Under the pieces are notes generated by a model. The model was not told where the DNA came from. It made no database searches and saw only the letters and a program-made list of their open reading frames with translations. Position numbers and translations under genes: made by a program. Below are positions 34,056 through 43,530 of a stretch of 64,000 nt of DNA, one piece after another (position 1 is the stretch's first letter; every line of letters begins with the position of its first letter). This stretch comes from Phenylobacterium glaciei (lineage in GTDB: Bacteria > Pseudomonadota > Alphaproteobacteria > Caulobacterales > Caulobacteraceae). The stretch is from positions 744,001-808,000 of the forward strand of contig NZ_JAGSGD010000001.1 in NCBI RefSeq assembly GCF_016772415.1. The letters run 5' to 3'.

Positions 34056-35555
34056 ATGTCCGAAGCCGCCACCCTGACCCGCACCGCTCAGAAGACCGAG
34101 CACTTCGACGTCCTGATCGTGGGCGCGGGGATCGCCGGCGTCGGTGGCGCCTATCACATGGCCAAGGAACGGCCTGGCTCCAGCTTCGTGGTGCTGGATG
34201 TGCAGGAGACCTTCGGCGGCACCTGGGCGACCCACAAATATCCGGGCATCCGCTCAGACAGCGACCTCTACACCTTCGGCTACAGCTTCAAGCCGTGGGT
34301 CGGCGCCCCCATCGCCACGGCCGAGGAGATTTTGCGCTACATGGGCGAGGTGATCGACGACAACGATCTGGCCCGCCACATCCGCTACAAGCACAAGATC
34401 ACCAAGGCCTCGTGGTCCAGCCAGGACAACCTGTGGACCCTGGAGGCGGTGCGCACCGACACCGGCGAGGAACTGCGCTTCACCACCAACTTCCTGTGGA
34501 TGTGCCAGGGCTACTTCCGCCATTCCAAGGGCTACACCCCGGAATGGCCGGGCATGGCCGACTTCAAGGGCAAGATCGTCCACCCCCAGACCTGGCCGCA
34601 GGACCTGGACTACAAGGGCAAGAAGGTCGTCGTCATCGGCTCGGGCGCCACCGCCGCGACCCTGGTGCCCAACATCGCCGACGACTGCGCTCACGTGACC
34701 CTTCTGCAGCGCTCGCCGACCTATTTCATCCCTGGCCGCAACGCCAACGAGCTGGCCGACACCCTGCGCGAACTGAAGATCGACGAGACCTGGATCCACG
34801 AGATCGTCCGCCGCAAGATCGTCCATGACGGCGCCGCCTTCGCCCGCCGCGCCCAGGAGGAGCCCGAGGCCGTCACCGCCGAACTGCTGGCCGGGGTCCG
34901 CGCCTTCCTCGGCGACGACTTCGATGTGGAAAAGCACTTCACACCCCGCTACCGCCCCTGGCGCCAGCGTATCGCCTTCATCCCCGGCGGCGATCTGTTC
35001 ATGGGCATCGCCTCGGGCAAGGCCTCGGTGGTCACCGACGAGATCGACCGCTTCACAGAAAAGGGCATCGCGCTGAAATCCGGCGAGACCCTGGAGGCCG
35101 ACATCATCGTCACCGCCACCGGCTTCGACCTGGCCGTCCTCGGCGACATCGACTTCTCCATCGACGGCAAGACCCTGGATTTCGGCAAGACCGTCACCTA
35201 CCGCGGCATGATGTTCACCGGCGTCCCCAACATGGTCTGGGTGTTCGGCTACTTCCGCGCCTCCTGGACCCTGCGGGCCGACATGGTGGCCGAATTCGTC
35301 CTGCGCCTGCTCAAGCACATGGACGAGAAGCACGTGAAGAAGGTGGAGGTCGCGCTGCGCGAGCAGGACGACAACATGCCGTTGCTGCCCTGGATCGACC
35401 CGGAGAACTTCAACCCCGGCTACCTGATGCGCGGCATGCACCTCTTACCCAAGAGCGGCGACAAGCCCGAATGGCGCCACAGCCAGGACTATCTGGCCGA
35501 GAAGGAAGCGTTCCCGCTCATCGACCTCGACGACAAGGCCTTCGTCTATAAGTAA
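34056..35555 (+). CDS. Flavin-containing Baeyer-Villiger-type monooxygenase
   Basis: A 499-aa FAD/NADPH enzyme. The FAD motif is VLIVGAGIAGVGGAYHM (residues about 19-35). The BVMO fingerprint FxGxxxHxxxWP appears as FKGKIVHPQTWP near residue 170, and the NADPH motif is VVVIGSGATAATL near 193. It most resembles the EthA-like group that oxidises ketones or thioamides. It is cytoplasmic and stands alone on its strand, ended by the hairpin at 35565. The substrate cannot be deduced. Confidence 0.9.
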   Translation: MSEAATLTRTAQKTEHFDVLIVGAGIAGVGGAYHMAKERPGSSFVVLDVQETFGGTWATHKYPGIRSDSDLYTFGYSFKPWVGAPIATAEEILRYMGEVIDDNDLARHIRYKHKITKASWSSQDNLWTLEAVRTDTGEELRFTTNFLWMCQGYFRHSKGYTPEWPGMADFKGKIVHPQTWPQDLDYKGKKVVVIGSGATAATLVPNIADDCAHVTLLQRSPTYFIPGRNANELADTLRELKIDETWIHEIVRRKIVHDGAAFARRAQEEPEAVTAELLAGVRAFLGDDFDVEKHFTPRYRPWRQRIAFIPGGDLFMGIASGKASVVTDEIDRFTEKGIALKSGETLEADIIVTATGFDLAVLGDIDFSIDGKTLDFGKTVTYRGMMFTGVPNMVWVFGYFRASWTLRADMVAEFVLRLLKHMDEKHVKKVEVALREQDDNMPLLPWIDPENFNPGYLMRGMHLLPKSGDKPEWRHSQDYLAEKEAFPLIDLDDKAFVYK

Positions 35556-35564
35556 CTGGAATCC

Positions 35565-35583
35565 TTCTCCCCTTGCGGGAGAA
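35565..35583. terminator. Hairpin between convergent genes (REP-like core)
   Basis: TTCTCCC (35565-35571) pairs with GGGAGAA (35577-35583) around a 5-nt loop. On the plus strand it is followed by TGGGTTTT. It sits between the convergent monooxygenase and PEP carboxylase genes and repeats the core of the element at 8568-8729, so a dispersed repeat appears to be used as a terminator. Confidence 0.55.
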
Positions 35584-35589
35584 TGGGTT

Positions 35590-38274
35590 TTACCCCGAAT
35601 TCCGTAGCCCCGCCGCCACGCCGTTGATGGCCAGGTGGATGCCTTCGCGCACCTCGGGCGTGTCCTCGCCAGCCCGCCGGCGGCGGATCAGTTCGATCTG
35701 CAGGTGGTTGAGCGGGTCGATATAGGGCAGGCGCGAACGGATGATGGCGGCCAGGTCGGGGTTGTTCTCCAGCAAGGATGACTGACCTGTGATGGAGAGC
35801 AGGGCGGCGGTGGTGCGCTCCCACTCGGCGCTGATCTGGCCGAAGATGGCGCCCGACAGGGCGCGGTCCTCCACCAGATCGGAATAGCGCCGGGCGATGG
35901 CGATATCGGCCTTGGCCAGCACCATCTCCATATTGGCGAGCGTCGTGGAGAAGAACGGCCAGTTGCGGTGCAGCTCCTGCAGCTGTTCGGGCGGCAGGCC
36001 CGCGGCCTCTACCGCCGAGCCGAAGCCGTACCAGCCGGGCAGCATCACCCGGGCCTGGGACCAGGAGAACACCCAGGGGATGGCGCGCAGACCCTCGATG
36101 GTCCGGCTCGCCTGGCGTGAGGTGGGCCGGCTGCCGATGTTCAGGTCGGCGATCTCGGCGATCGGGGTGGCGGCGAAGAAGTAGTCGGCGAAGCCCTTGG
36201 TCTCGTAGACCAGGGCCCGGTAGGCGCGGAAACTCTCGTCCGACAGCCGCCCCATGATCACGCCATAGGCGTCCCGCGTGGAAACGTCGCGCTTGCGCAG
36301 GGAGGCCAGCACCACCCCGGCGGTCAGGGTCTCCAGGCTTTGCCGGGCCAGCTGCGGATCGGCGTACTTGTTGGCCACCACCTCACCCTGTTCGGTGATG
36401 CGGATGTGGCCGTTCACGGTTCCTGCCGGCTGGGCCAGGATGGCGTCGAAGCTCGACCCGCCGCCACGCCCAACCGTGCCGCCGCGGCCATGGAACAACT
36501 GCAGGGACAGACCCGCGGCCTTGGTCGCCGCCACCAGGGCCGTCGAGGTCTGGTGCAGAGTCCAGGTGGAGGTGAGGTAGCTGCCGTCCTTGTTGCTGTC
36601 GGAATAGCCGATCATCACCTCCTGCCGACCCTTGCCCGCCAGCAGGGCGCGCACCAGGGGCAGGGCGAGATAGCGGGTCATGGTGGCCGGCGCATCGCGC
36701 AGGTCGGCGATGGTCTCGAACAGCGGCTCGGCGAAGATCCGCGTGCCGGCGGGATCGGAGGGCATGTAGAGGCCCACCTCCTTGAGCAGCAGATAGACCT
36801 CCAGGAGGTCAGAGACCGAGGTGGTGTTGGAGACGATATAGGCCTTGATCGCCTCGGGCCCGTAGAGGCGGACGGCCTCGGCGGCGGCCTGCAGCACGCC
36901 ATACTCCTTGGCCGTCTCCTCGCTGTAGGCGGCATAGGGCGAATGCAGCAGGCGTCCGTGGGACAGCTCCTTCACCAGCAGGTCGCAGCGTTCCGCCTCG
37001 GGCAGGGCCTCGTAGTCGGCGCAGACCCCGGCCACCTTCAGCAGCTCGGCCGCCACCCGGGCGTGGACGGCGGAGTTCTGGCGCATGTCCAGGGTGGCCA
37101 GGTGGAAGCCGAAGCAGTCGACGGCCCGGATCAGGTCAGGCAGGGCGCCTTCGGCGAACACCTCGCCGTGCTGAGAGATCAGGCAGTCCTGCAGCACCTG
37201 CAGGTCCGCCTTCAGCTCGTCGGGGCTCGTATAGGGCGGGCTGAGGAAGGGCGACACGCGGGTGGAGCCGCCGGTCAGGCCGGGATAGGCCGCCGCCAGC
37301 CGCGCATAGACGCCGGTGAGCGCCCGCCGATAGGGCTCGTCGGCCCGGTTCAGCGAGGTGTCGGGGGACCGATCGGCCAGAGCCTGCAGCTCCGGCGTGG
37401 TCTGGGCCAGGCTGGCGGAGATCGAAAGCTCGGCGCCTAGGTCGTTGATGCGCGCCAGGTGGCTGTCCAGGGCCGCGCGCGCCTGACGGGCGAAGGCGTG
37501 GCGCATGATGTCGGCGGTGACGAAGGGGTTTCCGTCGCGGTCGCCTCCCACCCAGGAGCCGATGCGCAGGAAGCTCGGCAGCTGCGTCCCAGGCATCAGT
37601 CCGCGCCACCCGGCGTAGACCTTGGGCAGTTCGGTCAGGAAGCTGCGCTCGAAATAGGAGACGGCGTTCTCGATCTCGTCGGTGACCCCCAGCTTCACGC
37701 CGCGCAGCAGCCGGGTGCGCCAGATGATGGCGATCTGCCGGACCAGCTCGCGCTCGTGGGCCGCGCGGGCGTCCTCGTCCGGCGTGTCGTGGGCCTCCAG
37801 GGCCTCCATGATGGCGTGGGCGCGGTCCAGCAGGCTCTTGCGGCGCACCTCGCTGGGGTGGGCGGTGATCACCGGGGCGATCACCGCGTTGGCCAACAGG
37901 TCGGCGACCTTTTCCGGACCGATGCCGGCGCCGGCCAGGGTGCGCATGGCGCCGGCCAGGGTGTCGCTGCGGCCCTCGCCCTCGCGCCCGCGGCGGCGCT
38001 GGATCTGGTCCTCGGCGATGTTGGTGATCTGCAGGAAGCAGGCGAAGGAATGGGCGAACCGCACGGCCTCGGGCAGGGAGAGTTCGCTCAGCCGGGATTC
38101 GACGGCGTCGCCGCCCGCCTCCGGGCCGTTGCGGTGCAGGGCGACGGAGGCCTGGCGGATCTGCTCGATCTCGTCGAACACCGCCTGCCCGTCTTCCGAC
38201 CGGATCACGTCGCCCAGGATACGCCCAAGGAATCGCACCGTGGCGCGGAGCTGGACGGGCAGGGAGTGGGGCAT
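35590..38274 (-). CDS. ppc: Phosphoenolpyruvate carboxylase
   Basis: An 894-aa enzyme that carboxylates PEP to oxaloacetate to refill the TCA cycle. I start at the ATG giving MPHSLPVQ, with GGAAG upstream; a TTG two codons earlier is too close to that site. Diagnostic segments are present: the catalytic His in ITAHPSEVRRKS, VGGDRDGNPFVT, the PEP-binding FHGRGGTVGRGGG, GYSDSNKDGSYLTSTW, and the closing AAGLRNSG. The last is slightly altered from the usual AGMRNTG. Length is normal. A TTGACA hexamer and AT-rich stretch (about 38300-38350) upstream probably hold its promoter. Confidence 0.95.
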   Translation of the reverse strand: MPHSLPVQLRATVRFLGRILGDVIRSEDGQAVFDEIEQIRQASVALHRNGPEAGGDAVESRLSELSLPEAVRFAHSFACFLQITNIAEDQIQRRRGREGEGRSDTLAGAMRTLAGAGIGPEKVADLLANAVIAPVITAHPSEVRRKSLLDRAHAIMEALEAHDTPDEDARAAHERELVRQIAIIWRTRLLRGVKLGVTDEIENAVSYFERSFLTELPKVYAGWRGLMPGTQLPSFLRIGSWVGGDRDGNPFVTADIMRHAFARQARAALDSHLARINDLGAELSISASLAQTTPELQALADRSPDTSLNRADEPYRRALTGVYARLAAAYPGLTGGSTRVSPFLSPPYTSPDELKADLQVLQDCLISQHGEVFAEGALPDLIRAVDCFGFHLATLDMRQNSAVHARVAAELLKVAGVCADYEALPEAERCDLLVKELSHGRLLHSPYAAYSEETAKEYGVLQAAAEAVRLYGPEAIKAYIVSNTTSVSDLLEVYLLLKEVGLYMPSDPAGTRIFAEPLFETIADLRDAPATMTRYLALPLVRALLAGKGRQEVMIGYSDSNKDGSYLTSTWTLHQTSTALVAATKAAGLSLQLFHGRGGTVGRGGGSSFDAILAQPAGTVNGHIRITEQGEVVANKYADPQLARQSLETLTAGVVLASLRKRDVSTRDAYGVIMGRLSDESFRAYRALVYETKGFADYFFAATPIAEIADLNIGSRPTSRQASRTIEGLRAIPWVFSWSQARVMLPGWYGFGSAVEAAGLPPEQLQELHRNWPFFSTTLANMEMVLAKADIAIARRYSDLVEDRALSGAIFGQISAEWERTTAALLSITGQSSLLENNPDLAAIIRSRLPYIDPLNHLQIELIRRRRAGEDTPEVREGIHLAINGVAAGLRNSG

Positions 38275-38391
38275 GGACAAGCTTCCGACGATGGCGAGGG
38301 TCTAATTATCGTACAATAGAGCGGGAATTGAGTTATGATACCGGTGTCAACGGTTCCTCAATCCCCAATGGTTCGGCATCCACTGCCGAAA

Positions 38392-40572
38392 CTACTGGCC
38401 TGGTCGATAGCTGCTTTCCGTGTGGCCGGTCAGTTGCTCGGGATAGAAATAGACCTCCCGCAGATCGCCCGTGCTGTAGCGGCCCGCCTGGTCGTTGAAG
38501 TGTTTGGAGGCCGGATCGCCGCTCTCGCCGCCGGCCGTCACCGCCCGGGCGTGGACCTTGTCGCCGAACTCCACCACCGCCACGAAGCTGTTGCCGCTGG
38601 TCCCGTAGTACTTCTTGGTCCCCGGCTTGCGGCCCGCCCCGAAGGAGGCCAGCGATCCCCATTGGGCCGAGGCGAAGGGCACGGGGATGCTCGGGCCGGC
38701 GTCGTTGAAGGGTTGGACCAGTTCGCCGGTCAGGCGCTGGAAGCGGTTGATCTCGCCCCAGGGCGTGCGCCAGGTCCCGAAGTCCGCCGCCAGTCGGTCC
38801 GAGGCGACAGCCAGGGCCGTCAGCTTCTGATCGGGCGTCGTGCGGCTGACCATATCGTCATAAACCGAGCGATGCTCGGCGCGGGCGGCGACGGCCACCT
38901 CGCTCCACAGCTGCTCGCCCCAGAAGACCGCCAGCGAGGTCGCCTCGGAAGTGGCCGACCAGCGGTGATCCCAGCCGCGCAGCAGGGCGACCTGGTCGGC
39001 GAGCTTTCCCTTCAGCGGACTGATGGCTGGGGTCGCGTCATAGGCCGCGATCAGCGGCGGGATCAGTTGGTCGAAGGCGGTCAGGCGCGGATCGTAGGCC
39101 GCCGCGATCAGGGTCGGCAGGGTGAAGTCCTTGCGGTCCTTCAGCACCAGATTGGCGTGGATCCCGCGCGGGTTCTCGCCGGCGCTATCCATATAGCGCG
39201 GATAGTCGGCCTTCTTCGGGCTCTCCGCGCCCGCCGCCGAATAGGGCCAGTTGTTGGTGTTGGCGATCCAGCCGTTGGCGGGGTTCAGCAGGTGCGGCGC
39301 TTCCGTCAGCGCGTGGAGCCCCTTCCAGTCCGTGGCGGGGTCCGACCCATCCACCGGCTTGGTGTAGTCGAAGCGGTCGTCACGCTTGGGAATGAACTGC
39401 GGGTGCAGGTAGGCCACCTCGCCCTTGGCGTCGGCGAACAGGGTGTTGTTGGAGGAGTTGGCCTTGAAGGCCATCACCTTCATGTAGCTGGCATAGTCGA
39501 CGGCCTTGGTGCGCAGATAGCTCTGGCTCAGCGCCGCGATCGGCTTGTTCATCAGGGCCACGGCGATCCACTTGCCCCCGGCCTCGCGGACGATGGGACC
39601 GTGGTGGGTGCGATAGACCGTGAAGCTCTTGGCCTTCATCGACCCGTCGGCGGCGCGGTAGGGGACCGCGATAACAGAGGTGGTGACCGGGCGGTTCTCG
39701 GTCCCGTAGCGATAGGTCAGCTTGTCGCCGGAGCCCGCGATCGTCTCGGCGAACTCGTCGATGGAATCCAGGCCGCTGGTGGTGTGCATCCACCCGGCCT
39801 TGGCGTTGAAGCCCTGGTAGATGAAGAACTGCCCCCAGGTCGCCGCGCCATAGACGTTCAACCCCGCGTCGCTGCTGACCTGCTGCTCGGAGCGGAAGAA
39901 GAAGCTGGTGTGGGGGTTGATCAGCAGCAGGGCGTGGCCGGCGGCCGTATTGCCCGGCGCGATGGCGAAGCCGTTGGAGCCCGACGGCTCCTTGAACTGG
40001 GCCAGCGCGAACTGTTCCTGCGCCATCGAGGTCTGACGGCCGCCATAGAAGGCCTCGAGCTGGGACAGCGAGACGCTCTCGATGTCGCCGCCGATACTGC
40101 CCTCGGTGAAGGAGAGCGCCATCCAGGGTTCGAAGTGCTTGATGACCTTCGGCGTCACCTTGGGGTGGGTGGCCAGGTAGTAGTTCAGGCCGTCGGCCCA
40201 GGCGGTCATCAGGGTCTTCAGCCAGGCCGGGCTCCTGGCGTAGTCGGCCTTCAGGTCGGCGGGATCGATAAAGATCTTCATCCGCAGGTCCTGCCAGATG
40301 GCCTTCTCGCCCTCCGCCTCGGCCAGCCGGCCCATGGCGTTGATGTAGTTGGTCTCGACGCGGTTGAAGTCGTCCTCGGCCTGGGCGTAGACCATGCCGA
40401 ACACCGCATCGGCGTCGGTCTTGCCGTGCACATGGGCGATGCCCCAGTCGTCGCGGACGATACGGATCCCCGCCGCCTGCTTTTCCCATCGGGCGTTGTC
40501 GGTCGCGGCGGCGGCCGGGCAGGCGAGGGCGATCAGGGCGGCGAAGGCGAGGGCGCGCGGGAGCATTTGCAT
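38392..40572 (-). CDS. Penicillin-acylase-family Ntn hydrolase, exported
   Basis: A 726-aa precursor with a signal peptide (MQMLPRALAFAALIALACPAAAA). After an alpha-chain-like region (RIVRDDWGIAHVHGKTDADAVFGMVYAQAEDDFNRVE) the self-processing site is GSNGFAIAP, where Ser199 would become the N-terminal nucleophile of the beta chain. Relatives cleave amide bonds of beta-lactams, acyl-homoserine lactones or other N-acyl compounds. The usual spacer peptide is short here. Placement in the periplasm and autocatalytic cleavage follow from the family. It ends 118 bp before the ppc start on the same strand. Confidence 0.85.
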   Translation of the reverse strand: MQMLPRALAFAALIALACPAAAATDNARWEKQAAGIRIVRDDWGIAHVHGKTDADAVFGMVYAQAEDDFNRVETNYINAMGRLAEAEGEKAIWQDLRMKIFIDPADLKADYARSPAWLKTLMTAWADGLNYYLATHPKVTPKVIKHFEPWMALSFTEGSIGGDIESVSLSQLEAFYGGRQTSMAQEQFALAQFKEPSGSNGFAIAPGNTAAGHALLLINPHTSFFFRSEQQVSSDAGLNVYGAATWGQFFIYQGFNAKAGWMHTTSGLDSIDEFAETIAGSGDKLTYRYGTENRPVTTSVIAVPYRAADGSMKAKSFTVYRTHHGPIVREAGGKWIAVALMNKPIAALSQSYLRTKAVDYASYMKVMAFKANSSNNTLFADAKGEVAYLHPQFIPKRDDRFDYTKPVDGSDPATDWKGLHALTEAPHLLNPANGWIANTNNWPYSAAGAESPKKADYPRYMDSAGENPRGIHANLVLKDRKDFTLPTLIAAAYDPRLTAFDQLIPPLIAAYDATPAISPLKGKLADQVALLRGWDHRWSATSEATSLAVFWGEQLWSEVAVAARAEHRSVYDDMVSRTTPDQKLTALAVASDRLAADFGTWRTPWGEINRFQRLTGELVQPFNDAGPSIPVPFASAQWGSLASFGAGRKPGTKKYYGTSGNSFVAVVEFGDKVHARAVTAGGESGDPASKHFNDQAGRYSTGDLREVYFYPEQLTGHTESSYRPGQ

Positions 40573-40595
40573 GCCGTGACGCTAGGGTCTGGCGG

Positions 40596-40621
40596 CTGGC
40601 GCGGCAACGCCGCCGCGCCAG
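40596..40621. terminator. Hairpin downstream of the TetR gene
   Basis: A perfect 10-bp stem (CTGGCGCGGC / GCCGCGCCAG) with a 6-nt loop lies 25 bp past the end of the minus-strand TetR gene and 24 bp upstream of the penicillin-acylase start. There is no T run, so termination here would be weak or factor-assisted. Confidence 0.4.
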
Positions 40622-40645
40622 AAATCGGCGCCGGGCTGACGGTCG

Positions 40646-41242
40646 CTAGGCGATGAGGCGCCGGGCGGCGGCCTCAAGCACGCCCTGCGTCTGCTCGACG
40701 GAGAGACCCTGCTCCTCCCGCAGCCGCGACCAGGCCTCGAAACTCAACAGCAGGTCGAGGGCTTCCAAGGTGTGGCCGTCGACCGCGCCGTCCACCACCC
40801 GCTCCAGGATTTTCCGTAGCCGCTGTGACAGCCGGCTGGCGTCGTCCCCCAGGAACCGGGAGCGATGGCGGAAGGCGTCGGCCGCCTTGCGGAAGGGCCC
40901 GATCTTCTCGAAGGCCGCGCCGCGCCGGCCCACCAACTCGACAACCCGGCCGCGCCAGTCGGGCGCCCTGAAGGGCTGGTCGGCCACAGACTGCACCTCG
41001 GCCTCGATAGCCTCGGACATCTCGCGATAGAGGCTGTCCATGTCGCTGAAGTGGCGGAAGACGGTGCGCAGGCCGACGTCGGCGCGAACCGCCACCTGCT
41101 CGGCGCTGGGGGCCACCTCCCCCGACTGCACGATCTCCAGCATGGCCGCGACGATGCGGGCGCGGTTGTCCTCGCCCCGCCGCCGCCGGCCGTCCGACGA
41201 GCCCCCAGGCTCGGCAATCTTCAGGTCCGCAAGGTTCGCCAC
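40646..41242 (-). CDS. TetR-family regulator of the dehalogenase locus (inferred)
   Basis: A 198-aa protein with a TetR HTH at about residues 25-75 (NRARIVAAMLEIVQSGEVAPSAEQVAVRADVGLRTVFRHFSDMDSLY) and a helical C-terminal domain. It lies 61 bp downstream of the GST-like gene on the same strand and may be the last gene of the MBL-GST-TetR operon. That makes it the nearest candidate to bind the shared 23-bp dyads at 43467 and 48076; this is inference from position only. Confidence 0.85.
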   Translation of the reverse strand: MANLADLKIAEPGGSSDGRRRRGEDNRARIVAAMLEIVQSGEVAPSAEQVAVRADVGLRTVFRHFSDMDSLYREMSEAIEAEVQSVADQPFRAPDWRGRVVELVGRRGAAFEKIGPFRKAADAFRHRSRFLGDDASRLSQRLRKILERVVDGAVDGHTLEALDLLLSFEAWSRLREEQGLSVEQTQGVLEAAARRLIA

Positions 41243-41303
41243 GCGATCTCACTCATCCAGCCACAACCGGTGATTAGGGCCGCTCGCGCAGTCGCGCCAG
41301 TGC

Positions 41304-42326
41304 TCAGGCGAAGAGGGCCATGCATCCTGTCGTCGCAAGTACGGAATCGACCCGCGCGCGGGCGCCCGCCTCCAGTTCCGCCCGCGACTGGCGCAGCCAC
41401 TGCAGGCACTTGGCCTGGTAGGGGAAGGGCTGCTGGGTCCACGCCTGATCATCGACCACCGCCGCCACCTCCGCCGCGCCGGCCATCACCGCCCGCGCAT
41501 TGGCCAGCATCACCGGCGGATAGACCCGGCCGATCTCGGTGAGCAGGGCGGTCAGGGTCGCAGGCAGGGCGTCGGTGTCATTCCAGCCGTCGTCGGTGGG
41601 CTCGACGCCGGATTGATCCTCCATCATCCCGACCCAGGCGGTGACCCGAGGCGCGACCTTTAGGGTTAGGGCCATGGGGGTCGGGTCGAACTCCGCGAGC
41701 TGGGTCATCTGTCCGAAGACCGCGAAGTCGCAGGCCGCCGGGCGGGCGCCCAGGATATAGGGCTGGTGGGTCAGGTGGGCGTCGAAGATCCGCAGGAATC
41801 GCTGGTAGGCCGCTTCGATCACCGGCCCCGTTGTCGGGTTGGAGCCGACATAGCGCAGGCGCGGTATCTGGCGATCGGCGAACATCTTGCCCCTCGCCGC
41901 CAACTCCGCGTCAGGCACGCAGTAGCCGCGCCAGCAGGGCAGAATGGCCGCAGCCTTGTTGATGTCGTCGCGATAGGCCCAGCGATAGTGGAACATGGCC
42001 TTGGTCAGCCATTCGTCGGCATAGTCCTCGATCAGCTCGTCGAGGAAGGCCAGGGCCGGATCGGAGGGCAGGATGCTACGCCCGGAATGTTCCCGCTCCA
42101 GCCGCCGGATGATCGGGGTGGAGTCGGTGACCGCCTGCAGGGTCCCGGTCTCGTCGGGTAGGTAGAAGGTGGGCAGCAGCTGCACCTTCGGCTGCCGCAT
42201 GGCGGCCTGGGCCGCCGATCCCGACATCAGGAAGCGATAGGGGATGCGCCGGTAGCGCAGCACCGCCAGCATCTTGCGGGTATAGGGCGAGCCGGGCGCG
42301 CCGGAGAGGGCGACGAGGTCGGTCAT
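41304..42326 (-). CDS. Glutathione S-transferase-like protein
   Basis: A 340-aa protein with a thioredoxin-fold N-terminus (LVALSGAPGSPYTRKMLAVLRYRRIPYRFL ... VQLLPTFYLPD ... TDSTPIIRRLE) and an all-helical C-terminal GST domain, followed by an extra 100-residue helical part. SPYTRK holds the likely glutathione-activating Ser/Tyr. It is longer than normal GSTs (about 210 aa). The gene is 11 bp downstream of the MBL-fold gene, so both are one operon. In a dehalogenase neighbourhood a role in detoxifying reactive intermediates is plausible but unproven. Confidence 0.8.
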   Translation of the reverse strand: MTDLVALSGAPGSPYTRKMLAVLRYRRIPYRFLMSGSAAQAAMRQPKVQLLPTFYLPDETGTLQAVTDSTPIIRRLEREHSGRSILPSDPALAFLDELIEDYADEWLTKAMFHYRWAYRDDINKAAAILPCWRGYCVPDAELAARGKMFADRQIPRLRYVGSNPTTGPVIEAAYQRFLRIFDAHLTHQPYILGARPAACDFAVFGQMTQLAEFDPTPMALTLKVAPRVTAWVGMMEDQSGVEPTDDGWNDTDALPATLTALLTEIGRVYPPVMLANARAVMAGAAEVAAVVDDQAWTQQPFPYQAKCLQWLRQSRAELEAGARARVDSVLATTGCMALFA

Positions 42327-42337
42327 GGCGTGTCTCC

Positions 42338-43432
42338 TTACCGGAAGGTCTTGAGCCGGTTGGAATATGTGATCTCCGTGGAGCCGGCCGGCAGGCTCAT
42401 CAGGTCGCCATCATGGCCCACGCGGATGGGACCGGAATAGATCTCCCGCGACTTGCCGAGGAACGGGCCCTCCAGGGCCCGCACGGGCAGGGGCGGGATG
42501 ATGTGGGTGAAGAGCAGATACTTGACGCCCGCCCGCTGAGCTATGCCGGCCGCCTGTTCCGGGGTGGTGTGGTAGCTGAGGATGTCGTGGAATATCGCCG
42601 CCAGGTTGGCGCGGCGGTCGGCCAGGGCGGCCTTGCGCTGCAGGGCCACGAGGTTGGGCGCCAGTCCCTCGTGGACCAGCAGGTCGGCGCCCTTGGCGGC
42701 CGCCTCCAGGCGGGGCGAGGCGGTGGTGTCGCCGCTGATCACCACGCGGCGGCCCTTGTAGATGAAGAGATATCCAACCGCTGGGTCCACCGGATTGTGG
42801 TGCACCGGGAAGGCGATGACCTTCAGGTCCGGCTCGTCGATCACCGTGACGTTGGGCAGGTCGGGCCGCGCCTCGAAGGGATGGGCCGCGCCGCCGAAGC
42901 CGGAGGGCGGCACGACGACGGGGCCGTGGTGGGCCTCGCGGTAGCCGCTGTCGAGGACATAGGCTGACTGGAAGCCGGCCACCACCTGGTCGACCCCGGT
43001 GGGGCCGTAGACCGGCAGTGGGCTGGTGTTGGGGCCGCTGGCCCAGCGCTGCAGCATCAGTTCGCCCAGGCCATCGATGTGGTCGGAGTGGAAGTGGGTC
43101 AGGAAGACCGCGTTCACCCGGGCCGGCGGCAGGTTCATCAGGGAGAGGTTCTTGGTGCTGCCGGCGCCGGAGTCGACGACGAACAGCTTCTTGCCCGCCA
43201 GGACCACAGTGCAGGGGCCGGCGCGGGTCGGGTCGGGCATGGGGGAGCCGGAGCCGCAGAGGCCGACGTACAGACCGTCGGGCAGGCCGGCATAGGGATC
43301 GCTGGCCATGGCCCGGAGATAGACCTTCTCCATCGCCGCGGTCGCCAGTTTGCCGCGCATCAGCCAGGCGCCTGCCAGGACCAACGCCACCACACCGACC
43401 AGAACCAGGGCTGCCGTCCGCCGCTTCGACAT
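42338..43432 (-). CDS. MBL-fold metallohydrolase, membrane-anchored
   Basis: A 364-aa protein starting at ATG after GGGAGGAC. Residues 7-25 are a membrane anchor ([19 protein letters not shown]), so the enzyme faces the periplasm. The metal site is HFHSDH (His113, His115, Asp117, His118), with further ligands in the SGDTT segment and the FTHIIPP histidine. The layout resembles RNase Z/arylsulfatase-type beta-lactamase-fold hydrolases. The substrate is unknown. It opens the MBL-GST(-TetR) operon and is divergent from a haloalkane-dehalogenase gene with a conserved dyad between them. Confidence 0.85.
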   Translation of the reverse strand: MSKRRTAALVLVGVVALVLAGAWLMRGKLATAAMEKVYLRAMASDPYAGLPDGLYVGLCGSGSPMPDPTRAGPCTVVLAGKKLFVVDSGAGSTKNLSLMNLPPARVNAVFLTHFHSDHIDGLGELMLQRWASGPNTSPLPVYGPTGVDQVVAGFQSAYVLDSGYREAHHGPVVVPPSGFGGAAHPFEARPDLPNVTVIDEPDLKVIAFPVHHNPVDPAVGYLFIYKGRRVVISGDTTASPRLEAAAKGADLLVHEGLAPNLVALQRKAALADRRANLAAIFHDILSYHTTPEQAAGIAQRAGVKYLLFTHIIPPLPVRALEGPFLGKSREIYSGPIRVGHDGDLMSLPAGSTEITYSNRLKTFR

Positions 43433-43466
43433 CTCTTGTCCTCCCACCCGGCTTGACCCGGGAATA

Positions 43467-43489
43467 TATTGGCATTCATATTGTCACTA
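43467..43489. promoter_or_regulatory. 23-bp dyad TATTGGCAT-N6-TGTCACTA, copy 1
   Basis: The site lies 34 bp upstream of the MBL-fold start and 41 bp upstream of the dehalogenase start. The outer 17 positions are identical to those at 48076-48098, while the central 6 differ. Left TATTGGCA and the complement of the right arm, TAGTGACA, agree at 6 of 8 positions, so it is an imperfect inverted repeat such as TetR dimers bind. Confidence 0.7.
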
Positions 43490-43530
43490 GTTTTGATCGA
43501 GAGCCAGAGAGAACTGGCGAAAGGAACGCG

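Noticed and set aside
43018..43530. N-terminal extension of the dehalogenase-like gene to 43018
   Set aside because: It would run antisense through most of the MBL-fold gene and across the divergent promoter. The ATG at 43531 has a ribosome-binding site and matches the length of relatives.
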